Shown: positions 52,623-60,221 of the stretch, piece by piece
Numbering within the stretch: the first letter of the stretch is position 1
Layout of the letters: each line of letters starts with the position of its first letter
NCBI RefSeq assembly: GCF_000219875.1
Contig: NC_017167.1
Coordinates: 2,317,361-2,381,360 of the forward strand
Source of the DNA: Alicyclobacillus acidocaldarius subsp. acidocaldarius Tc-4-1
GTDB taxonomy: Bacteria > Bacillota > Bacilli > Alicyclobacillales > Alicyclobacillaceae
Length of the DNA stretch: 64,000 nt
Direction: 5' to 3'
Made by a program: the position numbers and the translations under genes
Notes under the pieces: generated by a model
The model's input: only the letters and a program-made list of their open reading frames with translations
Databases searched by the model: none
What the model was told of the DNA's origin: nothing

Positions 52623-52958
52623 CTACACCGGAAGCTGCAACCCCCGACACCCGATCACCCTGCCCTCTTCGTCCAGGATGGCCTCCGCAGGGCTAAACAC
52701 ATCCGTTCGCCCCGCCCTCGCCGCAGCCTGCGCCACCAGCGTCGAGGCGACGTACACCGTGTCCTCCTCCGGATCCGGCAACTCGACAACTTCACCAAAC
52801 TCCGTGCTGAAGACCGGGATACCATCAAGCACATCAATTTGCTTCGATGTGCTCGCCACCCGTGCCACGATGCCAGAAGGCGGGATTCGTGCGATGGTAG
52901 TTCCATCCGAGCCGATGAATGTGAGTTCGTGTGGTGTCAAATTGACAATCCGATGCAT
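52623..52958 (-). CDS. Conserved phage/plasmid hypothetical protein
   Basis: 111 residues from ATG 52958 (AGGAGG 8 nt upstream). MHRIVNLTPHELTF, PEEDTVYVASTLVAQAAA and EEGRVIGCRGL are recurring segments of a small protein family in actinobacterial and firmicute mobile elements; function unknown. Confidence 0.7.
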   Translation of the reverse strand: MHRIVNLTPHELTFIGSDGTTIARIPPSGIVARVASTSKQIDVLDGIPVFSTEFGEVVELPDPEEDTVYVASTLVAQAAARAGRTDVFSPAEAILDEEGRVIGCRGLQLPV

Positions 52959-53047
52959 GCTATTGTCCTCCTTGGTCCGATTTCTGTCGCATCCTCAAAT
53001 TCCTAATCAACCTCGTAGGAGCCTTCTTTTCGCGCCCCTCCGCGCGG

Positions 53048-53127
53048 CGCTCAAAGTACGGACTCGAACCGCAAGTCTCCACGGGGTGATCAGTCCCGTG
53101 TCAACCGTGCCGCCTGCACCTTTGAGC
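53048..53127 (-). ncRNA. tRNA-like structure with enlarged anticodon loop
   Basis: Acceptor GCTCAAA / TTTGAGC (extendable to 8-9 bp), T-arm TGCGG-TTCGAGT-CCGTA, anticodon-type stem CACGGG / CCCGTG closing a 9-nt loop ACTGATCAC. The D-arm is irregular (short GTGC/GCAC stem plus a linker). A normal 7-nt loop is not possible without breaking a pair; GAT, TGA or a tRNA-Asp-like reading are all strained. Either a decayed tRNA or an unusual one. Confidence 0.5.
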
Positions 53128-53207
53128 GCCCGGCGCAGGGGCGCGCCCTGCGCGCTCTCTAGGCGTTGACAAAGGGAGGTTCACCCACTGTAACAGTGGG
53201 CTATGGT

Positions 53208-53443
53208 GCCGGCTGTTTTCACCCGCTACCACGGCGGGCAGCGCACAACCGGCGAAGCGACCATGCCTTGCCATAGCCTGCCGAACCTGACCACGCCTCA
53301 GCCCGCCTCACCAAGCCATTCCAGACCCTACCCCACCGAGGCTTGCCGTGCCACACCCGGCCATGAACGTTGGAGCGGTTCTTCGCCGCCCCGACCCGCC
53401 TCCGAGACACCTCGGAGACACGTCGCGGAAGCGAAGCTTCCGC
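53208..53443 (-). ncRNA. Structured intergenic element, copy 2
   Basis: Outer stem GCCGG / CCGGC (53208-53212 / 53249-53253), inner CCCGC / GCGGG with loop TACCACG, pentamer-rich middle, then CTCCGAG / CTCGGAG, and at the other end GCGGAAG-loop-CTTCCGC (53425-53443) with a UUCG-type loop on the minus strand, 10 bp after the stop of 53453-54073. Confidence 0.65.
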
Positions 53444-53452
53444 TCAAGGCAC

Positions 53453-54073
53453 TCACTCCACGTCGTCCTCCAACACCTTATACTCCACCACCTGAAATCT
53501 TCCAAACATTGGCCTATAATCTCCAATTCCAACCAACCTTCCCGCTTGAACCAGTAGGTCATAGAGCAGTTCCGGACTGATATATTCTGGAAGAAGACAC
53601 TCAACTTGAAATTCAACTTCCCACCCTGGTAACAGCGCTGGACGAACCCTGGTAACTCCCGCTCGTTGAACTAAAACACGGCGTCTATCAAGAAAGTCTG
53701 GTTGTGCTTTTCCCATTGAAGCCAGCCACGGCGTCACGATAAATGCAGCTTTAGATAAATCTGACATTGACTTTCTTGGCGAGCGAGGATCCTGCTTGAA
53801 CTTCGCCGCGTTCACGAGCGCCTGATGCAGGTAGACACCGGGAATGCAGATTTCGCCGTCTTCGTTCCGGTAAAGGTACGCTTCCCAGTTGTCCGTCTTC
53901 TTCATCGCGCTGCCCTTGGCGGCTTGCGCCTTGGCTTCAACATCCTCACAGTCCCATCGATGGAATAATATAGGCGTCGATCCCTTCAGTCGCACAGCCG
54001 CCCGATACGGCGTCGCGAAACGAACATTGTCTCCGTCAACCGTGTAGCCTATAATGGTATTGGCAACCGACAT
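53453..54073 (-). CDS. Conserved phage recombination-module protein (RAMP-like features)
   Basis: 206 residues. GSTPILFHRWDCEDVEAKAQAAKGSAMKKTDNWEAYLY, CIPGVYLHQALVNAAKF and GRLVGIGDYRPMFGRFQVVEY are segments of a phage protein family usually beside Cas4/RecB-like nucleases; a RAMP/Cas7-like fold is suspected. Exact role unknown. Confidence 0.65.
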   Translation of the reverse strand: MSVANTIIGYTVDGDNVRFATPYRAAVRLKGSTPILFHRWDCEDVEAKAQAAKGSAMKKTDNWEAYLYRNEDGEICIPGVYLHQALVNAAKFKQDPRSPRKSMSDLSKAAFIVTPWLASMGKAQPDFLDRRRVLVQRAGVTRVRPALLPGWEVEFQVECLLPEYISPELLYDLLVQAGRLVGIGDYRPMFGRFQVVEYKVLEDDVE

Positions 54074-54100
54074 TCGTCTTTCACCCTTTCGTTTAGGATG

Positions 54101-54130
54101 GAGCGGCGCGAACGCCGCTCTTTTGTTGTT
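54101..54130 (+). terminator. Intrinsic terminator, plus-strand oriented
   Basis: GAGCGGCG-CGAA-CGCCGCTC followed by TTTTGTTGTT. Its orientation is against the surrounding genes, so it may stop an antisense RNA or act as a spacer hairpin. Confidence 0.6.
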
Positions 54131-54333
54131 CCCGGCTAATTTCAGACACTACCTCGGTGTCCAGCGCTCAACCGGGGAAGCGGCCATGCCACGCTCTACC
54201 ACGCCGAACCATGCCACACCATGCCCCGCCTCGCCTGGCCAGGCCACGGCAAGCCATACTTTTGGAGCGACCTTCGCCGCCCCACGCCACCCCCGAAGGA
54301 TTCGGAAGTGGTGTGCGGAGGCGAACCCTCCGC
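54131..54333 (-). ncRNA. Structured intergenic element, copy 3
   Basis: Outer stem CCCGG / CCGGG (54131-54135 / 54172-54176), inner stem GACAC / GTGTC (54145-54149 / 54157-54161) with loop TACCTCG, the pentamer-rich middle, and the end hairpin GCGGAGG-loop-CCTCCGC (54315-54333), 4 bp from the stop of 54337-55164. Confidence 0.65.
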
Positions 54334-54336
54334 TGT

Positions 54337-55164
54337 TCATGCTGTTTGTCCGGCTGTTTCGCCTTGTTGTGTCTCTTCTGTTGACGAACCATTGGAGTTC
54401 TCCACGTTGACTTGCAGATAATCTTCAATCCCCACCGTGATCGATTTGTGCCGTGCTTCAAGCTCTTTTCCTATCGACACGACGCGGTACTTTTCCGCTG
54501 GAGTCAATTCCCGAAGTATCTTCGGAGGTTGCAATTGACTCCATACGAACGCGCCATTTCGTTTTGTCTCCAGCGAAAGTTCGATTTCATAACTGCTCAC
54601 CAGTTGACCACGAAAGCGAAGCGCGCTGACAAATTGATCCCACGCCCGATGACTCGAAGGTGGCAGTCCGAGAATCGCAGGCACTTGCGAATTTTCTTCC
54701 AGAAGATAGATTCGTCGAACGGTTTTGCATGCTTTCCCTCTTCCACCATTCGGATCACTACCAAACTGATCAAACGGACAACCCTGACACTTTCGATATG
54801 AAATGAGTCCATCGTCCGCAACGTAGCGTCCGATCTTGCCATCGTGACTCGTGCAGAGCGGCGGCGCACTTTCACCTTCGTTCTGAGGCGCAAACAGCAC
54901 TCGACTTGTGTGAAAAAACGGGATTCTGACTCTTAATTTCTGAATAATTTCTCCAGTTGCCTCGTTTTGGAAGGCGGCCGCTTGCGCAACGATCCGATAT
55001 CTTACGGGAAGAATTTCGGCGTTCTCTTCCAGTTGCGCGGCATCTTGCATGGTCTCAGCGTATTGTTCGAGTGAGATTCCTTGAGCTTCGAGCTCCTGCG
55101 CCTGTTCGACCGTCAACCCGAGCTTCTGAAGCAGATTCGGATCGTACTGTGCCAGTGTGGTCAT
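54337..55164 (-). CDS. Phage recombination/ssDNA-binding-type protein
   Basis: 275 residues from ATG 55164. Helical N-terminus, then a beta-rich core with a Cys cluster (CTSHDGKIG, CQGCPFDQF, GKACKTV) that may bind zinc. It sits between the nuclease and the RAMP-like gene, the position held by single-strand annealing or ssDNA-binding proteins in comparable modules. No named family recognised. Confidence 0.6.
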   Translation of the reverse strand: MTTLAQYDPNLLQKLGLTVEQAQELEAQGISLEQYAETMQDAAQLEENAEILPVRYRIVAQAAAFQNEATGEIIQKLRVRIPFFHTSRVLFAPQNEGESAPPLCTSHDGKIGRYVADDGLISYRKCQGCPFDQFGSDPNGGRGKACKTVRRIYLLEENSQVPAILGLPPSSHRAWDQFVSALRFRGQLVSSYEIELSLETKRNGAFVWSQLQPPKILRELTPAEKYRVVSIGKELEARHKSITVGIEDYLQVNVENSNGSSTEETQQGETAGQTA

Positions 55165-55197
55165 GGTTCATTCCTCCTTGAATTCGTTGGTTCGTTG

Positions 55198-56124
55198 TTA
55201 CGCTGTCTCAGTGAGTTCGTCATGCGTTGTCGAACTGACGAAGAACATCGACTCTCGTGCACCTTCCACACCTAGGCAGAGTGGAAGGAATGGACAACCA
55301 CCATATTGATGGCAATTACTGGTATTGTGACGAATCACACCCGAACGCGCTTGCCAATTGCGTTCCAAGCACTCCATCCAAAGTTCGCTTTCAAACTGTT
55401 TGATCTGTTCTGGGGCTCGGATCACCTCGTCTTCTGACAAGTACTTGTCGGGGTTCGACTCGTACTCCGCCAGGAGCCGGTCCCGGAAGTCCTCCCAGGT
55501 TTCCACCACCTCTCCATTGCGCCGTTTGGGTTCCATGCGGCTCTTCTGCACAGCTCTCACGATTGCACCTGCAATCGGCCTGTCGAAGACCCGCGACGCA
55601 GCATATACATATAATGTTAATTGTTGGGACATACCGTAACTCTGTTTGAACTGTTCGATGGAGGCCGTGGTCTTGTTCTCAAGAATCCACAGGTTTCCAT
55701 GTTCATCTTCGCAAATCCCATCGATCTTTCCGCCCAGCGCGTACTTTCTCGACTTGTGCCCGGTGGCGGGATTCAAGATTGGAATTTCAAACTCTCTCTC
55801 AACCGCTACCAACCGTCGCGGCTTGAAATGTCGAACTGCGAACCGAATCATGCATTCGGTGCGGATGCGCTCAAGCTGGAGTTTGTACCGCTCCTCTTCA
55901 CTCTCTGGCCGGATCCAGTCCAGCGTCTCCAAGCCCGTCCTCACCGCACCGTCCTCGTCAACCTCGCCCCGCTGCCACAACTCCAACCCCCGATGCCACG
56001 CGCTTCCAATTGAGAGCGCCCAGGAGACCTCGCGCGGGCGAAGACGTTCCACATAGTGGTAGTGTTCTTTCTGCGGGCACTGCTGCCGCATCGCGATGCG
56101 GCTGTGTGTCAGTAGTTCCACCAT
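55198..56124 (-). CDS. Cas4/RecB-like PD-(D/E)XK nuclease
   Basis: 308 residues from ATG 56124 (GGAGGG 8 nt upstream). Motifs: WALSIGSAWHRGLEL (GxxxH), YALGGKIDGICEDEHGNLWILENKTTAS (D...ExK), and a C-terminal Cys group NCHQYGGCPFLPLC typical of Fe-S Cas4/AddB-like nucleases. Likely the exonuclease of the element's recombination system with 54337 and 53453. Confidence 0.88.
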   Translation of the reverse strand: MVELLTHSRIAMRQQCPQKEHYHYVERLRPREVSWALSIGSAWHRGLELWQRGEVDEDGAVRTGLETLDWIRPESEEERYKLQLERIRTECMIRFAVRHFKPRRLVAVEREFEIPILNPATGHKSRKYALGGKIDGICEDEHGNLWILENKTTASIEQFKQSYGMSQQLTLYVYAASRVFDRPIAGAIVRAVQKSRMEPKRRNGEVVETWEDFRDRLLAEYESNPDKYLSEDEVIRAPEQIKQFESELWMECLERNWQARSGVIRHNTSNCHQYGGCPFLPLCLGVEGARESMFFVSSTTHDELTETA

Positions 56125-56209
56125 TTTTTACGCCCTCCCCTTGCCAACGCCCGAGCTTCGTGCTAGAATCTGTGGTGCGCTGTGCGTATTGTTCTACTGC
56201 CTGTTCCCA

Positions 56210-56443
56210 TCAGGCGTTCTCTTTTTGCGCATCGACCTCGCTTTCTTCGGTGTTTTCCTCCCAGCATTCCGAACAGAACCAAGATGGCCCGTCCTGAATG
56301 GCGGTGTCCTCATCGAGCACGTCTCCGCAGCACTCGCACTTCAACATCTCGTCTTCGTCGAACCATTCGTTTTCGTCTTCGCCGAGTCCCCAAAGCGCCG
56401 CGTCTTCTTCGGGAGTCATCAGCTTCCACTGGTCGTAGGTCAT
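56210..56443 (-). CDS. Small zinc-ribbon protein
   Basis: 77 residues, ATG 56443 overlapping the previous stop. Acidic N-terminus, then LKCECCGDVL...WFCSECWEEN, a CxxC-CxxC zinc ribbon. Confidence 0.7.
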   Translation of the reverse strand: MTYDQWKLMTPEEDAALWGLGEDENEWFDEDEMLKCECCGDVLDEDTAIQDGPSWFCSECWEENTEESEVDAQKENA

Positions 56444-56556
56444 GCCACCTCAACCTCCTGGCACAATGCTTCAAGGTCTGCGATGGTGTACCGCGCGCGA
56501 TCCGGATCGTTCCGGTCGGCGTCGACTAAGCGGGCAAGAATTAGTTCATACTGCAT
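56440..56556 (-). CDS. Very small ORF (38 residues)
   Basis: ATG 56556 with AAGGAGG 9 nt upstream; overlaps both neighbours at start and stop, as in tightly packed phage early operons. ELILARLVDADRNDPDRARY; no family. Confidence 0.6.
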   Translation of the reverse strand: MQYELILARLVDADRNDPDRARYTIADLEALCQEVEVA

Positions 56557-56713
56557 TGCTGTTCGCCTCCTTCAAAATCCGAATCACGAATCGAAGTGTT
56601 CGCGCCGCCTCCGCTGACCACGGGTCGTTGAAACGTTCGACCAACGAGCATGCCGCGTAGTACTCGGAAATGAGTTCGTCATAAACACTGGCGTCGGGGG
56701 TAATGACGATCAT
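56546..56713 (-). CDS. Very small ORF (55 residues)
   Basis: ATG 56713 after AAGGGG; overlaps the next ORF by 11 bp. DELISEYYAACSLVERFNDPW; helical, no family. Confidence 0.6.
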   Translation of the reverse strand: MIVITPDASVYDELISEYYAACSLVERFNDPWSAEAARTLRFVIRILKEANSNAV

Positions 56714-56727
56714 TCAACTGTCCCCTT

Positions 56728-56898
56728 TCAAATCTTGACTTTGGTTTGTTCCAGGTACTGATCTGCACCCTTCTCGATCAGAGCTCGAAGAGTTTCGGAC
56801 CAACTCTGCGAATAGAAGACCTGTTGCTTCACTGCGTCCAACTTCTCCAAGAGCTCATCGGGGATCGACACGACATATCGCTTCATTTCCGTCGGCAT
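56728..56898 (-). CDS. Ribbon-helix-helix (CopG/Arc-type) regulator
   Basis: 56 residues from ATG 56898 (GAGGTGAG upstream). MKRYVVSIPDELLEKLDAVKQQ...SWSETLRALIEKG is an RHH DNA-binding fold. First gene of the leftward operon and divergent from the RHH gene at 57064, with shared operators between them. Confidence 0.85.
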   Translation of the reverse strand: MPTEMKRYVVSIPDELLEKLDAVKQQVFYSQSWSETLRALIEKGADQYLEQTKVKI

Positions 56899-56922
56899 GT
56901 TTCTCACCTCGGTTCTGAACGT

Positions 56923-56989
56923 ATTCTAATGCAAAGGTGCAACACCTGTCAACTGATTTTTTCAATCAAGCGTGCAACACCATGGTGTG
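56923..56989 (-). promoter_or_regulatory. Leftward sigma-A promoter and repeated RHH operator
   Basis: TTGACA (56947-56952 complement), 18 nt, TAGAAT (56923-56928 complement). GTGCAACACC occurs at 56937-56946, overlapping the spacer, and again at 56972-56981, followed by the palindrome ACACCATGGTGT. It probably controls the whole 40-56 kb early operon. Confidence 0.8.
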
Positions 56990-57063
56990 TTGTGATTTAT
57001 CGATTCGCTTTGTCCTTTGCATCACTGCTGCACTACTGTACAATGAGAGGCGAGGTGTTGTGA

Positions 57064-57402
57064 GTGCCAACCGATAAACCGAGAATCATGATCACACTGC
57101 CCGAGAAACTTTTTCAGGAAATTGAAGATTTCCGATTTGATTACCGCTATCAATCGCGGTCAGATGCTGTTTTGGCTTTGATTCGCACTGGGTTACGCTT
57201 CAAAGCTTTCGTTCGAGACATTTCGGAATCAGATTTCGAGCACGCAGACTACCAACAGGTTTCCGTGGAATCTGATCCGAATGTCGTCAATGATATGCTT
57301 CGGCGTGGATGGGTGCTGCTCTCGGTTGGGTTCTTGCACAATGCAAACGGCGAAGACGCGCCACGTTTCGTTCTAGGCTTTCCTAAGTCGAAGACTGAAT
57401 AA
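57064..57402 (+). CDS. RHH regulator with DUF1737-like tail
   Basis: 112 residues from GTG 57064 (GAGGTG upstream). N-terminal RHH (RIMITLPEKLFQEIEDFRFDYRYQSRSDAVLALIRTGLRF), C-terminal VNDMLRRGWVLLSVGFLHN...FVLG. Divergent from 56728-56898 and probably the controller of that promoter. Confidence 0.8.
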   Translation: MPTDKPRIMITLPEKLFQEIEDFRFDYRYQSRSDAVLALIRTGLRFKAFVRDISESDFEHADYQQVSVESDPNVVNDMLRRGWVLLSVGFLHNANGEDAPRFVLGFPKSKTE

Positions 57403-57501
57403 GAATCCGCTCGGAGTGGGCTGAACTCCGACCAATTTCCATCCCGACCGTAAGAGGATGTTGGTTACATCAACGCTTGTCGTCTTTGTAATCTCAGTCA
57501 T
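57373..57501 (-). CDS. Very small protein with DUF1737-like end
   Basis: 42 residues from ATG 57501. VTNILLRSGWKLVGVQPTPSGFLFSLRL resembles the C-terminal part of the neighbouring RHH protein. Weak RBS. Confidence 0.5.
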   Translation of the reverse strand: MTEITKTTSVDVTNILLRSGWKLVGVQPTPSGFLFSLRLRKA

Positions 57502-57534
57502 GTATACCAACCCTTTCATGAAGGAGTGATCCCC

Positions 57535-57852
57535 TTGCCCGAAACCCGCGACCAATCCGTAAACGAGATCTTTTCTCGCTTCGTTGGGCGGCAGGTTCGT
57601 GCGCACTTACAATTCCATGAGGATCATGCAGTCCTTGAATTCGATACAGTTATTGGTCACGTGACTACAGGTGAAGACAGTCTGCACCTCATTCACTTGG
57701 ATAAAGGCGTCTTCTGCATACCAAAAGGTGAAATCGTGTCATCATCCCCTGTCCACTTCATGATTCGAGGAAAACATCGGAATTTATTCGTTACATTTTG
57801 GCGAGGTTCTGAGCCTTATCCGGATGTTTCATGCACAACACCGCAAATTTGA
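57535..57852 (+). CDS. Small conserved element protein, paralogue A
   Basis: 105 residues from TTG 57535 (GAAGGAG 8 nt upstream). The LPETRD start and the order of segments (FVG..VR..L.....VLEFDTVIGHV) match the protein at 57994-58344. Beta-rich; no family recognised. Confidence 0.65.
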   Translation: MPETRDQSVNEIFSRFVGRQVRAHLQFHEDHAVLEFDTVIGHVTTGEDSLHLIHLDKGVFCIPKGEIVSSSPVHFMIRGKHRNLFVTFWRGSEPYPDVSCTTPQI

Positions 57853-57964
57853 TCGTGTTGATGATCTCCTGAACCTGTGGAAACTCAATGTGCTTGCTCA
57901 GGAGTTGAATGCTGCGTTCGTAGAGGACGATCAAATCCTCGTTTGCTAGGTTCTGTGCAACCAT
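57791..57964 (-). CDS. Small helical ORF, convergent
   Basis: 57 residues from ATG 57964 after AAGGGATGGG, overlapping the 3' end of 57535-57852. Helical, no family. Support is limited to composition and RBS. Confidence 0.4.
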   Translation of the reverse strand: MVAQNLANEDLIVLYERSIQLLSKHIEFPQVQEIINTIKFAVLCMKHPDKAQNLAKM

Positions 57965-57993
57965 GAGTCCCATCCCTTTAAGGAGTGATTCCC

Positions 57994-58344
57994 TTGCCCG
58001 AAACCCGCGACCGCGCCGACGAGATCATCGAACGCTTTGTCGGAGTACCTGTCCGCATGACCTTGACGTGCGGTGGAAAATCGAGTCTCGTGATCGACAC
58101 CGTACTCCACCGCGTCTCCCGCCGCGACGAAGGCGGCCTGATTGCCCTGGACGGCGGCGCGTTCTTCGTCGAATCGGCGATGCTCGTGGAGGTGTCACCG
58201 GCCATGTTGGTCCTGCGTGACACCGAGCGCCGCTGGTCACTGTCCGTCCTCCGTTGGTCTGACCTGCCCGAGGAGTTCAGGCCGTATCCGCGTGGACGGT
58301 GGGTGGATCCTCGGCCGAGCGATGATGATCCGTTTGCGGATTGA
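57994..58344 (+). CDS. Small conserved element protein, paralogue B
   Basis: 116 residues from TTG 57994 (AAGGAG upstream), a diverged tandem copy of 57535-57852 (same LPETRDRADEI start, then FVGVPVRMTLT, VIDTVLHRVSRR, GAFFVES). GC-rich compared with copy A, so probably not a recent duplication. Confidence 0.65.
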   Translation: MPETRDRADEIIERFVGVPVRMTLTCGGKSSLVIDTVLHRVSRRDEGGLIALDGGAFFVESAMLVEVSPAMLVLRDTERRWSLSVLRWSDLPEEFRPYPRGRWVDPRPSDDDPFAD

Positions 58345-58370
58345 GTTTTCAAGGTTCTCAGGCGATGTGA

Positions 58371-58721
58371 TCATTGATCCGTTCGTTTGCGCTCGATGAT
58401 TCGTGCGATCGTGTCTGCGATCTCGCGAATCTCGTCCTGGTCGGATTCCTTCAGCCACCTTACGCGTTTCACGCCATACCGCGCGCGAAGGATGGCTGAA
58501 AGACCGTTTTCAAGTGCGGTCCTGAGATTTATATCGTCAACCAGTGGTCGAATGCGGGCCATAAACTCTTCGCGCACCTGGGCAAACACGCCATCATCGA
58601 ACCTGGATTTACGAGCCCGCAGTGCTTCGATCGCTTGCTCTTGTTGTTGCACTCGCTGTTTCAGTTCGTTCAGTTCCTCGAGCAGCGATGTGATGTCTGT
58701 TTGTTCAAGCACTGTGCTCAT
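58371..58721 (-). CDS. Coiled-coil hypothetical protein
   Basis: 116 residues; ATG 58721 overlaps the XRE stop (ATGA). N-terminal coiled coil (LEELNELKQRVQQQEQAIEALRARK), helical rest. Translationally coupled to the repressor and may modulate it. Confidence 0.65.
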   Translation of the reverse strand: MSTVLEQTDITSLLEELNELKQRVQQQEQAIEALRARKSRFDDGVFAQVREEFMARIRPLVDDINLRTALENGLSAILRARYGVKRVRWLKESDQDEIREIADTIARIIERKRTDQ

Positions 58722-58948
58722 GCGATAGCATCACCTCTGCGCCTTCTGTTCTTTGTGGGCACGTTGTACATCAAGTCTTCATAGCTCAGACCAAACACTT
58801 CGTTGACGCGCTGTACAGTTTCGTGACTTGGATTTCGAGTGCCGTACTCAAGATGACGGTATCCTCGTTCCGTCATTCCAAGGCAGCGGGCCGCTTCGGC
58901 CTGCGTCATTCCGCGTTCTATGCGAGCTTGCCGAAGCCGCTCTCGCAT
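58718..58948 (-). CDS. XRE-family repressor
   Basis: 76 residues from ATG 58948. HTH: RIERGMTQAEAARCLGMTERGYRHLEYGTRNPS. Divergent from the repressor at 59040 with operators between. Confidence 0.85.
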   Translation of the reverse strand: MRERLRQARIERGMTQAEAARCLGMTERGYRHLEYGTRNPSHETVQRVNEVFGLSYEDLMYNVPTKNRRRRGDAIA

Positions 58949-58965
58949 TGTCTCACCACCTTATC

Positions 58966-59025
58966 TAAGGTACCCAAGGTACCTTACACACCTTTGATTC
59001 TAAGGTACTAAAAGTACCCTGTCAA
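58966..59025 (-). promoter_or_regulatory. Leftward promoter with GGTACC operators
   Basis: TTGACA (complement of 59020-59025), 17 nt, TAGAAT (complement of 58997-59002). Operators: TAAGGTACC and its inverse separated by CAA (58966-58986), and TAAGGTACT-AAAA-GTACC (59001-59018) in the spacer. Confidence 0.8.
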
Positions 59026-59039
59026 GAGGATGTTGCTTC

Positions 59040-59288
59040 GTGTTATTGGGAGAACGACTGCGTTTTTTACGGAAAGAGCGCAATCTTCGTCGAGATGATG
59101 TCGCGGCAGCGATTGGAGTTACGCCGCGTCTCATCACGTTTTACGAAACTGGCGACAAGACTCCATCTCTTGAGGCGGCAATGAAACTTGCCGACTTCTT
59201 CAACGTCAGCCTGGACTACCTCGTGGGTCGCACCGACGACCCCACACCACCGACGCGCAGCTCGTCGTCATCGGAGCGGGATCCGTAG
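59040..59288 (+). CDS. XRE-family repressor
   Basis: 82 residues from GTG 59040. HTH KERNLRRDDVAAAIGVTPRLITFYETGDKTPSLEAAMKLADFF, with a Ser-rich tail shared with the repressor at 59597-59845 (GRTDDPTPP), so the two are paralogues. Confidence 0.85.
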   Translation: MLLGERLRFLRKERNLRRDDVAAAIGVTPRLITFYETGDKTPSLEAAMKLADFFNVSLDYLVGRTDDPTPPTRSSSSSERDP

Positions 59289-59292
59289 TACG

Positions 59293-59502
59293 TCACGCGC
59301 TCCTCGACTGTCGCTGAGCCAGGTCTCGAACGTCAACGCCGAGAATGTCGGACAGCTTCACCGCCATGTCCAAGGTGAGGCGGCGCTTGCCGCTTTCGTA
59401 CCGTTGATACGAGCGGACTGTCACATGCAGCAAATCAGCAACTTGCTTTTGCGTCAGGCCCTTCTTCCGCCGGGCCTCTTGCAGGACTTTTTTGAGTTCC
59501 AT
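59293..59502 (-). CDS. XRE-family repressor
   Basis: 69 residues from ATG 59502 (GAGGTGACGG upstream). HTH RRKKGLTQKQVADLLHVTVRSYQRYESGKRRLTLDMAVKLSDIL. Convergent with 59040 and divergent from 59597. Confidence 0.85.
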   Translation of the reverse strand: MELKKVLQEARRKKGLTQKQVADLLHVTVRSYQRYESGKRRLTLDMAVKLSDILGVDVRDLAQRQSRSA

Positions 59503-59526
59503 CACCACCGTCACCTCGTATTAGAC

Positions 59527-59581
59527 GACCATTCGGTCATCTTTCTGATTGCATTCTAACACGACCGTTTGGTCATGTCAA
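59527..59581 (-). promoter_or_regulatory. Leftward promoter with GACC-N4-GGTC operators
   Basis: TTGACA (59576-59581), 17 nt, TAGAAT (59553-59558) on the minus strand. Operators GACCATTCGGTC (59527-59538) and GACCGTTTGGTC (59563-59574, inside the spacer), each followed by AT. Confidence 0.8.
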
Positions 59582-59596
59582 TAGGAGTTGAGTTTT

Positions 59597-59845
59597 TTGC
59601 TCGATTTCGGCAATCGCATGTTGGAGATTCGCAAGGCAAGGAACTTGAAGCAAACTGACATTGCGAACGCGCTTGGCATATCCGTGCGTACGTGGCAGCG
59701 ATATGAGTCCAACGAGCGGGAACCTACGCTGTCATTGCTTGTCCAGCTTGCAGACTATCTGGGTGTCTCGTTGGATTTCTTGGCAGGTCGCACCGACGAC
59801 CCCACACCTCCACCCCGCACGTCCTCATCCTCGCGGGATCCGTAG
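59597..59845 (+). CDS. XRE-family repressor
   Basis: 82 residues from TTG 59597 (AGGAG 9 nt upstream; TTG 59588 also possible). HTH KARNLKQTDIANALGISVRTWQRYESNEREPTLSLLVQLADYL, tail as in 59040-59288. Confidence 0.82.
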   Translation: MLDFGNRMLEIRKARNLKQTDIANALGISVRTWQRYESNEREPTLSLLVQLADYLGVSLDFLAGRTDDPTPPPRTSSSSRDP

Positions 59846-59847
59846 GA

Positions 59848-60096
59848 CTACGCGCTCATCGCGTCGTACTCTTCCCCGAGGATCACCGATGCGCAGAGCC
59901 TCATGACCGCATCCGGATTCGTTGCCCGCGCGTAGCCCCGCAACACACACAGCGTCGGCTGGCGCGTCCCGAGCTCCACCCGTGCGATCTGCGCCTGTGT
60001 CGTCCTTGCGCAGTAAGCGACGTACTCCTGCGTCACGCCGGCGCGAAGACGCAGCACACGGAGAGCTTGTCCAAGCCACATCGAGTCCGCTGTCAT
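59848..60096 (-). CDS. XRE-family repressor
   Basis: 82 residues from ATG 60096. HTH RLRAGVTQEYVAYCARTTQAQIARVELGTRQPTLCVLRGYARAT. The SD AGGAGG is only 2 nt before ATG; an in-frame ATG 60081 is an alternative. Confidence 0.75.
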   Translation of the reverse strand: MTADSMWLGQALRVLRLRAGVTQEYVAYCARTTQAQIARVELGTRQPTLCVLRGYARATNPDAVMRLCASVILGEEYDAMSA

Positions 60097-60107
60097 CACC
60101 TCCTCAT

Positions 60108-60121
60108 TAGGAATATTCCTA
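60108..60121 (-). promoter_or_regulatory. Palindromic operator
   Basis: TAGGAATATTCCTA, a perfect 14-bp palindrome directly upstream of the XRE gene at 59848-60096. Confidence 0.7.
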
Positions 60122-60221
60122 GATATTGTTGTGTTTGATGATTGCCTGTATTCTGAGCATGTCGGCCCCATCTTCCCCACCTCAGCGCCTCGCCCCGCCG
60201 CTCCCAAGGCGGGCGGGTGGG

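Noticed and set aside
53048-53127. Calling the tRNA-like structure a selenocysteine tRNA because of a long acceptor/T-stem and a TCA in the loop
   Set aside because: It lacks the long variable arm and 6-bp D-stem of tRNA-Sec, and TCA is not in the anticodon position after a U33.
53203-53580. Plus-strand ORF running through structured element 2, with similar peptides from all three copies
   Set aside because: The peptide similarity follows from the DNA repeat; stems covary at the DNA level and the ORFs start and end at unrelated places, so an RNA or DNA element is more likely than a protein.
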